The position numbers were made by a program, and so were the translations under genes. A model generated the notes under the pieces. It made no database searches, was not told the origin of the DNA, and saw only the letters and a program-made list of their open reading frames with translations. Source: Microbispora corallina (GTDB lineage: Bacteria; Actinomycetota; Actinomycetes; Streptosporangiales; Streptosporangiaceae). Taken from it: 64,000 nucleotides of DNA. Positions 28,458-40,300 of the stretch are shown here, one piece after another (positions within the stretch are counted from its first letter, which is position 1; the number at the start of each line of letters is the position of its first letter). The stretch lies in assembly GCF_016863035.1 (NCBI RefSeq), contig NZ_BOOC01000036.1:51328-115327 (forward strand). The letters are read 5' to 3'.

Positions 28458-28486
28458 AGGACCCTTCCCGTCCCGGGAGGGGTCCT
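28458..28486 (+). terminator. Terminator of the rpsF-ssb-rpsR-rplI operon
   Basis: Arms AGGACCCTTCCCG and CGGGAGGGGTCCT pair with one G-U position across a 3-base loop, followed by TCG and a short T run. Confidence 0.8.
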
Positions 28487-28614
28487 TCGCGTTTCTCCAC
28501 CGAAACGCAACAATGTCGTCCATCCCTCCAGGTAAACGGGGGTACTACGGAACGCTAGTATTTCCCCAGCCAAATGCGCGGAATCCGTAGATGACACCCT
28601 TGATGGAGGCCGAG

Positions 28615-29496
28615 ATGCGCCGTCCCCACCTGCCGCTGGCCGTCGGCGCCCTCACGCTGGCGGCCGCCGCCTGCGCCCCGGCGTCCGACACCTCCACCAC
28701 GACCGCGAGCCCGGCCGGTTCGGCCGCCGCCTCGGCCTCGGCCTCCTGCTCCCCCGCCTCGCTCCCGCTCGTGACCCCCGGCAAGCTCACGGTCGGCACC
28801 GACAAGCCGGCGTACGAGCCGTGGTTCAAGGACGACGACCCCTCCAACGGGCAGGGCTTCGAGAGCGCCGTCGCCTACGCCGTCGCCCAGAAGCTGGGGT
28901 TCGGCAAGGACCAGGTCAGCTGGACCGTCGTGCCGTTCGACTCGTCGTTCGCCCCCGGGCCCAAGCAGTTCGACTTCGACATCAACCAGGTCTCCATCAC
29001 CCCCGAGCGCGCCAAGGCCGTCGACTTCAGCCAGGGCTACTACACGGTCAAGCAGGGCGTCGTCGCCCTGGAGGGCTCGAAGGCGGCCGGGGCGACCAGC
29101 CTCGCCGAGCTGAAGGACGTGAAGATCGGCGTCCAGGCCGCGACCACCGCGCTCGAGGCCGTCCAGCAGGTGATCAAGCCGACGAACGACCCGAGCGTGT
29201 TCAACCAGCAGGTCGACGCCGTCAACGCGCTGAAGAACAAGCAGATCGACGCCATCGTCGTCGACCTGCCCACCGCCTTCTACGTCACCGCCGCCCAGGT
29301 GAAGGGGTCGAAGATCGTCGGGCAGTTCTCGGCGGCCTCGGGCTCGCCTGAGGAGTTCGGCCTGCTGTTCCAGAAGGGCAGCAAGCTGGTGACCTGCGTG
29401 GACAAGGCGCTGGGCGAGCTCAAGTCGTCCGGTGAGCTCGCCGGGATCGAGAGCCAGTGGCTCACCGCCGCCGCCGGCGCGCCGGAGCTGAAGTGA
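28615..29496 (+). CDS. ABC transporter substrate-binding lipoprotein, polar amino acid type
   Basis: Exported lipoprotein of 293 residues: basic start, hydrophobic core and lipobox LAAAAC (lipidated Cys near residue 20), then a Ser/Ala-rich linker. The mature part is a type II periplasmic-binding fold with LTVGTDKPAYEPWF, QFDFDINQVSITPERAKAVDFS and IDAIVVDLPTAFYV, matching the glutamate/arginine family. ATG at 28615 with GGAGG is preferred over 28591. The stop overlaps the permease start by 4 bases (GTGA), and the ATPase follows in the same manner, so the three form one importer. The precise amino acid is not determined. Confidence 0.9.
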   Translation: MRRPHLPLAVGALTLAAAACAPASDTSTTTASPAGSAAASASASCSPASLPLVTPGKLTVGTDKPAYEPWFKDDDPSNGQGFESAVAYAVAQKLGFGKDQVSWTVVPFDSSFAPGPKQFDFDINQVSITPERAKAVDFSQGYYTVKQGVVALEGSKAAGATSLAELKDVKIGVQAATTALEAVQQVIKPTNDPSVFNQQVDAVNALKNKQIDAIVVDLPTAFYVTAAQVKGSKIVGQFSAASGSPEEFGLLFQKGSKLVTCVDKALGELKSSGELAGIESQWLTAAAGAPELK

Positions 29497-30509
29497 CGGA
29501 CGACGAGGCCGGCTCACCGGCGGCCGCGCCGGTCCCGGCGCCCCACGCGGGCGGTGAGGCCGGCTCACCGGCGTCCTCCACGGACGGTCGCGCGGGCGCC
29601 TCAGCCCGGACGGACGGCGCGTCCCCCCTCCCCGGCCAGGGGGAGGCGGGAGCTTCGGCGGCGGAGTGGGTGAAGAGCGAGCGGCAGGTGCGCCGCGAGG
29701 CGGAGCTGCGCGCCCGGTCCCGGCGGTCGGCGACGGTCGCCACGGCCTCCACGGTGCTGGCGGCCGTCGTCCTGGTGGTCGCCGTGACCGCGTCGCCCGG
29801 GTGGCCTCGGGTCCAGGAGACGTTCCTGAACCCGGGCGCGTTCGCCGAGGCGCTGCCCGACGTGCTGCGCGGCTTCCTGCTCAACATCAAGATCTTCCTC
29901 ATCGCCGAGGTGCTGATCCTGATCCTGGGGCTGCTCGTGGCGCTGGTGCGCGGCCTGCGCTCGCCGGTGTTCTTCCCGTTGCGCGCCCTCGCCGTGCTAT
30001 ACACGGACGTCTTCCGCGGCGTCCCGGTGATCCTGCTGGTGTACCTGGTGGGCTTCGGCGTCCCGGCGCTCCAGCTCCAGGGAGCCCCCAGCGACCCGGT
30101 CACGCTCGGCATCATCGCGCTCGTGCTGTCGTACGGGTCGTACGTCGCCGAGGTGTTCCGCTCGGGCATCGAGTCGGTCCATCCCAGCCAGCGGGCCGCG
30201 GCGCGCTCGCTGGCGCTGACCCACGGGCAGACCATGCGCCACGTCGTGCTGCCCCAGGCGGTCCGGAGGGTCGTCCCGCCGCTGCTCAACGACTTCGCCT
30301 CGCTCCAGAAGGACAGCGCGCTCGTGGCGGTGCTCGGCCCGCTCGAGTCCCTCCGGCAGGCCCAGATCCACGCCGCGTCGTCGTTCAACTACACGCCCTA
30401 CCTGACGTCGGCCCTGCTGTTCATCGCCCTGACCGTGCCCATGGCGCGGTTCACCGACCACCTCGCCGCCCGTACGGCACGGCGGCGGACGGGAGGCGGG
30501 ACCATATGA
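29493..30509 (+). CDS. ABC transporter permease, polar amino acid family, with long disordered N terminus
   Basis: Inner-membrane subunit of 338 residues with about five to six helices and the ATPase-docking loop HPSQRAAARSLALTHGQTMRHVVLPQA, the EAA motif of the HisM/GlnP family. The domain start is marked by LLNIKIFLIAEVLILILGLLVALVRG. The first 65 residues are low-complexity (Ala, Gly, Ser, Pro, acidic), unusual for this family, and contain an 18-base direct repeat (29505-29522 and 29556-29573). GTG at 29493 overlaps the upstream stop; a start further in would shorten the tail. Confidence 0.88.
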   Translation: MTDDEAGSPAAAPVPAPHAGGEAGSPASSTDGRAGASARTDGASPLPGQGEAGASAAEWVKSERQVRREAELRARSRRSATVATASTVLAAVVLVVAVTASPGWPRVQETFLNPGAFAEALPDVLRGFLLNIKIFLIAEVLILILGLLVALVRGLRSPVFFPLRALAVLYTDVFRGVPVILLVYLVGFGVPALQLQGAPSDPVTLGIIALVLSYGSYVAEVFRSGIESVHPSQRAAARSLALTHGQTMRHVVLPQAVRRVVPPLLNDFASLQKDSALVAVLGPLESLRQAQIHAASSFNYTPYLTSALLFIALTVPMARFTDHLAARTARRRTGGGTI

Positions 30510-31249
30510 GCCTGCTGACGATCGACGGCGTCTGGAAGCAGTACCACGACCACAGCGTCCTGCGCGGCATCGACCTGGAGGTGGCGCCGCACGAGGTGGT
30601 CTGCCTGATCGGCGCCTCCGGCTCGGGCAAGTCGACGCTGCTGCGCTGCGTGAACCTGCTCGAGACGATCGACGACGGAGCGATCTTCCTGGACGACGCC
30701 GAGATCACGGATGTGCGGGCCGACCCGGACGAGGTGCGCAAGCGGATCGGGATGGTCTTCCAGTCCTACAACCTCTTCCCGCACATGACCGTGCTCGACA
30801 ACATCACGCTGGCCCCCCGCAGGGTCCACGGCGTGCGGCCGCGGGAGGCCGAGGAGCAGGCCAGGGAGCTGCTCGACCGGTTCGGGCTGTCGGACAAGGC
30901 CGGGGAGTACCCCGACCGGCTGTCCGGCGGCCAGCAGCAGCGGGTCGCGGTGATCCGGGCCGTGGCGACCCAGCCGCGGCTGCTGCTGCTCGACGAGGTC
31001 ACCTCCGCGCTCGACCCCGCGCTGGTCACCGAGGTGCTCGGCGTCATCCGGGAGCTGAAGGACGCCGGGATGACGATGATCCTCGCCACCCACGAGATGG
31101 GGTTCGCCCGCGACATCGCCGACACCGTGTGCTTCCTCGACGGCGGCGTGCTGCTGGAGCGCGGCTCGCCCGAGCAGATCTTCACGGCCCCCGAGCATCC
31201 CCGGACGAGGGAGTTCCTCCAGCGGATCCTCGAGGCCCGGCGGATGTGA
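30506..31249 (+). CDS. ABC transporter ATP-binding protein, polar amino acid family
   Basis: ATPase of 247 residues. Walker A GASGSGKST, Q-loop FQSYNLFPHMTVLDNI, signature LSGGQQQRVAVIRAVA, Walker B LLLLDEVTSALDP and the switch ILATHEMGFARDIAD are all intact and of the GlnQ/HisP type. ATG at 30506 overlaps the permease stop (ATGA). Third gene of the SBP-permease-ATPase operon. Confidence 0.93.
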   Translation: MSLLTIDGVWKQYHDHSVLRGIDLEVAPHEVVCLIGASGSGKSTLLRCVNLLETIDDGAIFLDDAEITDVRADPDEVRKRIGMVFQSYNLFPHMTVLDNITLAPRRVHGVRPREAEEQARELLDRFGLSDKAGEYPDRLSGGQQQRVAVIRAVATQPRLLLLDEVTSALDPALVTEVLGVIRELKDAGMTMILATHEMGFARDIADTVCFLDGGVLLERGSPEQIFTAPEHPRTREFLQRILEARRM

Positions 31250-31273
31250 CGCCACCTCGGCGTGGCCAGCCTG

Positions 31274-31308
31274 CGCCGGGGGGGTCGCTGTGACGGCGCC
31301 TCCCGGCG
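31274..31308. terminator. Probable terminator between the ABC operon and the MATE gene
   Basis: Arms CGCCGGGGGG and CCTCCCGGCG, one G-U position, loop of about 15 bases, in the convergent gap. No T run follows, so this is less certain than the others. Confidence 0.45.
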
Positions 31309-31339
31309 GGCTCTGCTCGGGAGGGTCGGCCGGTCCGTC

Positions 31340-32665
31340 TCAGGCGCCGGTGACGAGCCACGCCGCGCCGTACGCCCGGACGGTCAGCGTGACCAGCCGC
31401 GCCAGCATCCAGACGCCGAGCGCCAGCCACAACGTGACGAGACCTCCCGCGAGGGCCGCGAACGGCAGGTAGGCCAGCGTCGTCGCCACCCCGGCCCAGG
31501 CCAGGTAGCGCTGGTCGCCCGCGCCGATCAGCACCCCGTCCAGCACGAACACCACGCCCGCGACCGGCTGGAGCAGCGCCACCGGCCAGAGCGCGGCCTC
31601 CAGCTGGGTGGCGACGGCCGGGCCGGCCCCGAACAGCCCGGGGACCGCCGGCCGCGCGAGCAGCACGACGGCGCCGAACAGCACGCCGCAGACCACGCCC
31701 CACAGCACCATCCGCCGCGTCGCCGCCCGCGTCGCCGCCGCGTCGCCCGCGCCCAGCGTCCGGCCGGTGATCGCCTGCCCCGCGATCGCGATCGCGTCGA
31801 GGGCGAACGCCAGGAACGTCCAGATCCGGGCCGCGATGGTGTGCGCCTCGATCTGCTCCTCGCCCATGCGGGTCGCCAGCGACGTGGCCACGAGCAGCAC
31901 GATCTGCAGGCTCGCCGTACGGACGACCAGGGCGAAGCCGGCCGCGCCGGCCGCGCGCACCCCTGCCAGGTCGGGCAGCAGGGAGGCGCCGTGCCGCCGG
32001 GCCCGCCGCACGACCAGCACGACGTACACGGCCGCCGACAGGGTCTGGGCGACCACGGTCCCCCAGGCCGACCCCGCGATCCCCCAGCCGAGACCGAGCA
32101 CGAACCACAGGTTGAGCAGGCCGTTCAGCGCGAACGACCCGACGGACACGGCCAGCGGCGTCCGCGTGTCCTGCAACCCCCGCAGCACGCCCGTGCCCGC
32201 GAGGACCAGCAGCATCGCGGGGACGCCGAGCAGGCTGACCCGCAGGTACGTGACGGACAGCGCGGCGAGCTGGTCCGCCGCTCCGAACAGGTGTACGATA
32301 AATGGTGCAAGAGGCCAGCACGCCGCGCAGACGGCCAGGCCGATGGCGGCCGCCAGCCAGAGGCCGTCCACGCCCTGACGCATCGCCTGCCCCACGTTCC
32401 CCGCACCCAGCCGCCGGGCCACGGCCGCGGTGGTCGCGTACGCGAGGAACACGCACAGGCCCACCAAGGCCGACAGGGCCGCGCTGGCCACGCCAAGAGC
32501 GCCGAGCGCGGGATCGGGGAGGCGGCCGACGATGACGGAGTCCGTGAGCAGGAAGAGCGGCTCGGCGACGAGGGCCCCGAACGCCGGGACCGCCAGCCTG
32601 AGGATCTCCCTGTCGTGGGCCCGGCTCTGCCGGACGTTCCGGCCGGCCCCGGTGGTAAGCGGCAT
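31340..32665 (-). CDS. MATE family efflux transporter
   Basis: Cation-coupled exporter of 441 residues with 12 hydrophobic helices in two repeats. The DinF/NorM-type opening is DREILRLAVPAFGALVAEPLFLLTDSVIVGRLPD, and the matching second-half segment includes ATSLATRMGEEQIEAHTIA. ATG at 32665 is chosen because the membrane domain begins soon after; further upstream the frame has no homology. A MATE gene between rplI and dnaB is normal in Streptomyces-like genomes. Substrate unknown. Confidence 0.9.
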   Translation of the reverse strand: MPLTTGAGRNVRQSRAHDREILRLAVPAFGALVAEPLFLLTDSVIVGRLPDPALGALGVASAALSALVGLCVFLAYATTAAVARRLGAGNVGQAMRQGVDGLWLAAAIGLAVCAACWPLAPFIVHLFGAADQLAALSVTYLRVSLLGVPAMLLVLAGTGVLRGLQDTRTPLAVSVGSFALNGLLNLWFVLGLGWGIAGSAWGTVVAQTLSAAVYVVLVVRRARRHGASLLPDLAGVRAAGAAGFALVVRTASLQIVLLVATSLATRMGEEQIEAHTIAARIWTFLAFALDAIAIAGQAITGRTLGAGDAAATRAATRRMVLWGVVCGVLFGAVVLLARPAVPGLFGAGPAVATQLEAALWPVALLQPVAGVVFVLDGVLIGAGDQRYLAWAGVATTLAYLPFAALAGGLVTLWLALGVWMLARLVTLTVRAYGAAWLVTGA

Positions 32666-32793
32666 AACCCTATTTTGCGGCTTACCGCCCCATGCCCGAT
32701 CGGTATCGGCGTGTCTCCCCGACTTTCTTTCCTCCACAGCTGGTGGACATCGATTCCGCTGGTCAGGCCCGTTTCTCGGCGAGAGCGACCATC

Positions 32794-32872
32794 TTGTCCA
32801 CAGGGCTGTCCCCAAGGTTTTCCCAGGGCTGACGGGGAGTCTGCACATGTTATCCACACCCTTGTCGACAGG
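32794..32872 (+). promoter_or_regulatory. DnaA boxes upstream of dnaB
   Basis: TTGTCCACA at 32794-32802 and TTATCCACA at 32852-32860 are perfect DnaA boxes in the same orientation; TTGTCGACA at 32864-32872 is a one-mismatch copy. They lie 84-162 bases upstream of the dnaB start in the MATE-dnaB divergent gap and could regulate dnaB or bind DnaA. Confidence 0.65.
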
Positions 32873-32955
32873 CCGGGTTGCCCGATGAGGGCGTGGACCG
32901 GGAGACTGGCGGACCGACCTGAGGACGCTGGGGCGGCTGCGCAAGGGGGTGTGAG

Positions 32956-34323
32956 GTGAGCGTGCTCGACTTCCCGGGAGGTTCGGGAGGATCGGAATCG
33001 ACGTTCGAGCGGACGCCGCCGAACAACATCGAGGCCGAGCAGTCCGTCCTGGGCGGCATGCTGCTGTCCAAGGACGCGATCGCCGACGTCATCGAGGTGC
33101 TGCGCGCCGAGGACTTCTACCGCCCCGCCCACCAGATCATCTTCGACGTCGTCATCGACCTGTACGGCCGGGGCGAGCCCGCCGACTCCGTCACCGTCTT
33201 CGACGAGCTGCAAAAGCGCGGCGAGGTCGCCCGCGTCGGCGGCGGCGCCTACCTCCACACGCTCACCGCCATCGTCCCGACAGCGGCCAACGCCGGCTAC
33301 TACGCCAAGATCGTGCGGGAGCAGGCCGTCCTGCGCCGCCTCATCGAGGCCGGCACCCGCATCGTCTCCTACGGGTACGGCGGCCAGGGCGAGGAGGTCG
33401 ACGAGCTCGTCGACCGGGCGCAGGCCGAGATCTACAAGGTCACCGAGCGCCGTACCTCCGAGGACTACCTCCCCCTCGCCGAGATCATGCCGGCCGCGCT
33501 CGACGAGATCGAGGCCATCGGCAGCCGCGGCGGCCAGATGGTCGGCGTCCCCACCGGCTTCCAGGACCTCGACGCCCTCACGAACGGCCTCCACCCCGGC
33601 CAGATGATCGTGGTGGCTGCAAGGCCCGCGATCGGCAAAAGCACCCTTGGTCTAGATTTCGCACGGTCTGCGGCGATTAAGCATGGAATGACCACGGTCA
33701 TCTTCTCGCTGGAGATGTCGCGCAACGAGATCACCATGCGTCTGCTGTCGGCCGAGGCGAGGGTGGCCCTGCACACCATGCGCTCCGGCATGATGAACGA
33801 CGACGACTGGACGCGGATGGCCCGCCGGATGGGCGAGGTGGCCGAGGCGCCGCTGTTCATCGACGACTCGCCCAACATGTCGATGATGGAGATCCGGGCC
33901 AAGTGCCGGCGCCTCAAGCAGCGCCACGACCTGCGGTTCGTGATCGTCGACTACCTCCAGCTGATGAGCTCGCCGAAGAAGACCGAGAGCCGTCAGCAGG
34001 AGGTCTCCGAGCTCTCCCGGGCGCTGAAGCTGCTCGCCAAGGAGCTCGAGGTGCCGGTCATCGCGATCTCCCAGCTCAACCGTGGTCCCGAGCAGCGCAC
34101 CGACAAGCGCCCCCAGGTGTCGGACCTCCGTGAATCGGGCTCCATCGAGCAGGACGCCGACATGGTCATCCTGCTGCACCGGGAGGACGCGTACGAGCGG
34201 GAGTCGCCCCGCGCGGGTGAGGCCGACCTGATCGTGGCCAAGCACCGCAACGGCCCCACGGCCACGGTGACGGTGGCCTTCCAGGGGCACTACAGCCGAT
34301 TCGTGGACATGGCCACTCACTGA
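32956..34323 (+). CDS. dnaB: Replicative DNA helicase DnaB, intein-free
   Basis: Hexameric helicase of 455 residues that opens the replication fork. The N-terminal domain begins ERTPPNNIEAEQSVLGGML; the RecA-like motor has Walker A ARPAIGKST (residues 222-230), Walker B VIVDYLQLM, the AISQLNRGPEQR loop and DLRESGSIEQDADMVILLHR. Both sites where DnaB inteins are known (P-loop and RESG/S) are uninterrupted. GTG at 32956 is in frame with the conserved start. A 72-base stretch over the P-loop has strikingly different codon use (see separate entry). Confidence 0.96.
   Translation: MSVLDFPGGSGGSESTFERTPPNNIEAEQSVLGGMLLSKDAIADVIEVLRAEDFYRPAHQIIFDVVIDLYGRGEPADSVTVFDELQKRGEVARVGGGAYLHTLTAIVPTAANAGYYAKIVREQAVLRRLIEAGTRIVSYGYGGQGEEVDELVDRAQAEIYKVTERRTSEDYLPLAEIMPAALDEIEAIGSRGGQMVGVPTGFQDLDALTNGLHPGQMIVVAARPAIGKSTLGLDFARSAAIKHGMTTVIFSLEMSRNEITMRLLSAEARVALHTMRSGMMNDDDWTRMARRMGEVAEAPLFIDDSPNMSMMEIRAKCRRLKQRHDLRFVIVDYLQLMSSPKKTESRQQEVSELSRALKLLAKELEVPVIAISQLNRGPEQRTDKRPQVSDLRESGSIEQDADMVILLHREDAYERESPRAGEADLIVAKHRNGPTATVTVAFQGHYSRFVDMATH
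33616..33687 (+). other. Codon-usage anomaly over the dnaB P-loop
   Basis: Of 24 codons encoding AARPAIGKSTLGLDFARSAA and the next four residues, 12 end in A or T (GCT, GCA, AAA, CTT, GGT, CTA, GAT, GCA, TCT, ATT, CAT, GGA), plus an AGG. In flanking dnaB sequence A/T-ending codons are rare. The encoded protein is fully conserved, so only the DNA is foreign-looking. Confidence 0.75.
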
Positions 34324-34381
34324 CCGCGGGAGTAAACGAAAGAGGCGAGTGAGGGCAAAGGGGCGGCAGTAGAGTCGGCCC

Positions 34382-35515
34382 ATGCGATTCCCGCGCGGAG
34401 CCGTCACCGTCGTCACGCTGCTGTCCCTTGTCGCCGTCCAGGCCGCCGTGCCCCCGTCGTACGCCACGACCATCCGGACGGCCCGCACGGTGAGCACCGC
34501 GACCCGCACAACCGCCGTGACGGCCAAGCAGGCGAACGCGAACGCGAACGGGACCGTGCCGGTGCCGCCGGCGGGGCGGCCGGTCGACACCTCGCACCCC
34601 TCGCGGGTGATCGGGAACGGTACGCCGGGCAGTTGCACGTCGCGGGCCGTGGTCGCGGCGGTGGCCAAGGGCGGGATCATCCGCTTCTCCTGCGGCCCCA
34701 AGCCCGTCACGATCCGGATGACGGCGACGGCCAAGGTCCGCAACGCGAGCGCCCGCGTCGTGCTCGACGGCGGCGGGAAGGTGACGCTGAGCGGCGGCGG
34801 CGTCCGGCGGATCCTGTACATGAACACCTGTGACAAGGCCCAGGGGTGGACCACGTCGCACTGCGACGACCAGGAGCAGCCCCGGCTCACGGTGCAGAAC
34901 CTGACCTTCGCCGACGGCAACGCCACCGGGCAGCGGACCGACGGCGGGGGCGGCGGGGCGATCTTCGTCAGGGGCGGCCGGTTCACCGTGGTGAACTCCC
35001 GGTTCTATCGCAACCGCTGCGACGCCACCGGTCCCGACGTCGGCGGCGCCGCGATCCGGGTGCTCGACCAGTCGCACGATCTGCCGGTCTACGTCGTGGG
35101 CAGCACGTTCGGCGGCGCCCCCGGCAAGGGCGGCGTCTGCTCGAACGGCGGCGCGCTCAGCAGCATCGGGGTCTCCTGGGTCGTGCTGAACAGCGTCCTG
35201 ACCTACAACCGGGCCGTCGGCCGGGGCGCGAACCCGGCGCGCGGCGGCACCCCGGGCGGCGGCAGCGGCGGGGCGATCTACACCGACGGCAACCGGTACA
35301 CCGTGCGGATCGCGGGCTCGCTGATCCAGGGCAACTCCGCCAGGGAGGGCGGCGGGGCGATCTTCTTCGTCAGCAACGACATGACCGGCACGCTGCGGAT
35401 CGAGCGGTCGGCGCTGCGGAACAACCACAGCGCCGGGTTCGAGACGGCGGGCTACCCGGGCGTCTTCTACAAGGGCGCCGGGAAGCCTGCCGTCGTCGGC
35501 AGCACGCTCAAGTAG
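34382..35515 (+). CDS. Secreted right-handed beta-helix protein
   Basis: Exported protein of 377 residues: signal peptide at 1-29 (TVVTLLSLVAVQAAVPPSYA), a Thr/Ala-rich linker, then a parallel beta-helix of the pectin-lyase type. Repeating coils are visible as LTVQNLTFADGNA, FTVVNSRFYRN, PVYVVGSTFGG, VVLNSVLTYNRA, VRIAGSLIQGNSAREGGGAIFF and LRIERSALRNNHSAG. Cys pairs (GSCTSR with FSCGP; MNTCDK with HCDD) suggest disulfides. This coil pattern is common in secreted adhesin or polysaccharide-acting proteins; no catalytic residues could be assigned. Downstream of dnaB by 58 bases but probably with its own promoter. Confidence 0.75.
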   Translation: MRFPRGAVTVVTLLSLVAVQAAVPPSYATTIRTARTVSTATRTTAVTAKQANANANGTVPVPPAGRPVDTSHPSRVIGNGTPGSCTSRAVVAAVAKGGIIRFSCGPKPVTIRMTATAKVRNASARVVLDGGGKVTLSGGGVRRILYMNTCDKAQGWTTSHCDDQEQPRLTVQNLTFADGNATGQRTDGGGGGAIFVRGGRFTVVNSRFYRNRCDATGPDVGGAAIRVLDQSHDLPVYVVGSTFGGAPGKGGVCSNGGALSSIGVSWVVLNSVLTYNRAVGRGANPARGGTPGGGSGGAIYTDGNRYTVRIAGSLIQGNSAREGGGAIFFVSNDMTGTLRIERSALRNNHSAGFETAGYPGVFYKGAGKPAVVGSTLK

Positions 35516-35520
35516 CGGCG

Positions 35521-35844
35521 TCAGGGCAGCCAGTACGGACGGATCTCGATCTGGCCGTACCGGGCGAACGGGTGGGCGGCCGCCACCTCCACGGCCTCGT
35601 CGAGGTCGGCCACCTCGATGATGTCGTAGCCGGCCATGAGGTCCTTGGTCTCGGCGAACGGCCCGTCGGCCACCAGGATCTCGTCGCCGCGGACGCGGAC
35701 GGTGGTGGCGTCGCTCGGGGGCCGCAGGCGGTTGCCGTCCAGGCGTACGCCCCGCCGGCTCATCTCGTCCACCCAGTCCTCGGCGGGCACCTCGGGCACG
35801 TCGTCCACGGTGTGGTCGGTGCAGATCAGGAGCATGTACTTCAT
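35521..35844 (-). CDS. YCII/DGPF-domain protein
   Basis: Ferredoxin-like fold protein of 107 residues. The opening MKYMLLICTD and the core motif DGPFAETKDLMAGYDIIEV, then AHPFARYGQIEIRPYW, define the DGPF branch of the YCII family. ATG at 35844 with AAGGGAG upstream. These proteins often accompany ECF sigma factors of the SigJ/ECF41 type; no such factor is adjacent here. Function unknown. Confidence 0.85.
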   Translation of the reverse strand: MKYMLLICTDHTVDDVPEVPAEDWVDEMSRRGVRLDGNRLRPPSDATTVRVRGDEILVADGPFAETKDLMAGYDIIEVADLDEAVEVAAAHPFARYGQIEIRPYWLP

Positions 35845-35910
35845 GCGGTGGTCTCCCTTCGACGTCAACCCGACGAACGGCCAGCCCGCGGATCGACATC
35901 GGGAGCGCGG

Positions 35911-39462
<3,552 letters not shown>

Positions 39463-39571
39463 GTGTTCACTCCCTCGCCTGCGTGGTCGGTCCGGCCATT
39501 AGATGCGGGCGGGGGCGCGGAAGTTGCGCCGGGCACGGGAGGTCGTCCCCGGACGGCGGCCTCGGCGGCCC

Positions 39572-40201
39572 TCAGGCGGGCCGGCCGGCAGGCGGCGCGT
39601 CCGCCTGTGGGTCCGCCGGTGGCGCTCCCGATGGGGGGCTTCCGCCGGGTGGGGCGGCGGCGGTGGGGTGCGCGGGCAGGCCGTTGAGGGACGCGACGCG
39701 CTCGGCGGCCCAGTCGGCCCACTCCCGCTGCATGGCCGTGAACCGCAACCCCCATTCCAGGGCGATGTTCCCGTACAGGGACAGCGGGTCGTCGCCCTGG
39801 CTGACGGACTCCCGGAGCTCCAGCAGCCCGGCGTGGTCCTCCTCGGCGGCCGTGGCCTGCCGTTCCAGGTAGGTCCGAGCCTGCTCCGGCTCCAGCTCGC
39901 TGAGGAAGAACACCCGGAGCAGGGCCTCGAAGCGGTGGGTCCGCTGCGGCTCGACCTCGGTCAGCCAGTGGCGCAGCTCCGCGATCCCTGTCTCGGTGAT
40001 GGCGTACTCCTTGCGGCCTCGGGGCCCCTCGGCGGCGGCCTTGACCAGCCCCGCGCCCGCAAGGCGGTTGAGCTCCGCGTAGACCTGGCTCTGGGTGGCG
40101 GGCCAGACGTGGTTCAGCGAGATCTCGAAGACTTTCAGCAGGTCGTAGCCGCTCGCCGGGCCGGCGGTGAGCAGGCCGAGCATCGCGTGACGGAGACTCA
40201 T
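39572..40201 (-). CDS. PadR family transcriptional regulator (AphA-like)
   Basis: Repressor of 209 residues. The winged helix is MSLRHAMLGLLTAGPASGYDLLKVF then HVWPATQSQVYAELNRLAGAGLV; the C-terminal domain (EPEQARTYLERQATAAEEDHAGLL) is the vinylic-acid-sensing type of PadR-s1/AphA proteins. A Pro/Ala-rich tail of 30 residues is dispensable-looking. Divergent from the membrane protein and carotenoid oxygenase genes; two GACATGTC palindromes fill the gap, so it probably controls both its own gene and that operon. Confidence 0.88.
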   Translation of the reverse strand: MSLRHAMLGLLTAGPASGYDLLKVFEISLNHVWPATQSQVYAELNRLAGAGLVKAAAEGPRGRKEYAITETGIAELRHWLTEVEPQRTHRFEALLRVFFLSELEPEQARTYLERQATAAEEDHAGLLELRESVSQGDDPLSLYGNIALEWGLRFTAMQREWADWAAERVASLNGLPAHPTAAAPPGGSPPSGAPPADPQADAPPAGRPA

Positions 40202-40227
40202 GGCTCCGAATCTTACCTTCCTATGTT

Positions 40228-40264
40228 GACATGTCGCTACAGGAGGTTCTAGCTTCGACATGTC
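40228..40264. promoter_or_regulatory. Two GACATGTC palindromes, candidate PadR operators
   Basis: Perfect 8-base palindromes at 40228-40235 and 40257-40264, 29 bases apart, in the 99-base divergent gap. The left one lies within TATGTTGACATGTCG, similar to AphA/PadR half-sites. Confidence 0.6.
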
Positions 40265-40300
40265 ACTTATGGAACGTCGCTGTCTCGAAGGAACCCCCCC

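Noticed and set aside
32956..34323. Intein in DnaB
   Set aside because: Protein reads straight through both known insertion sites with normal length; only a codon anomaly remains.
35521..35844. ECF41-type sigma factor partner gene for the YCII protein
   Set aside because: No sigma factor gene is adjacent on either side.
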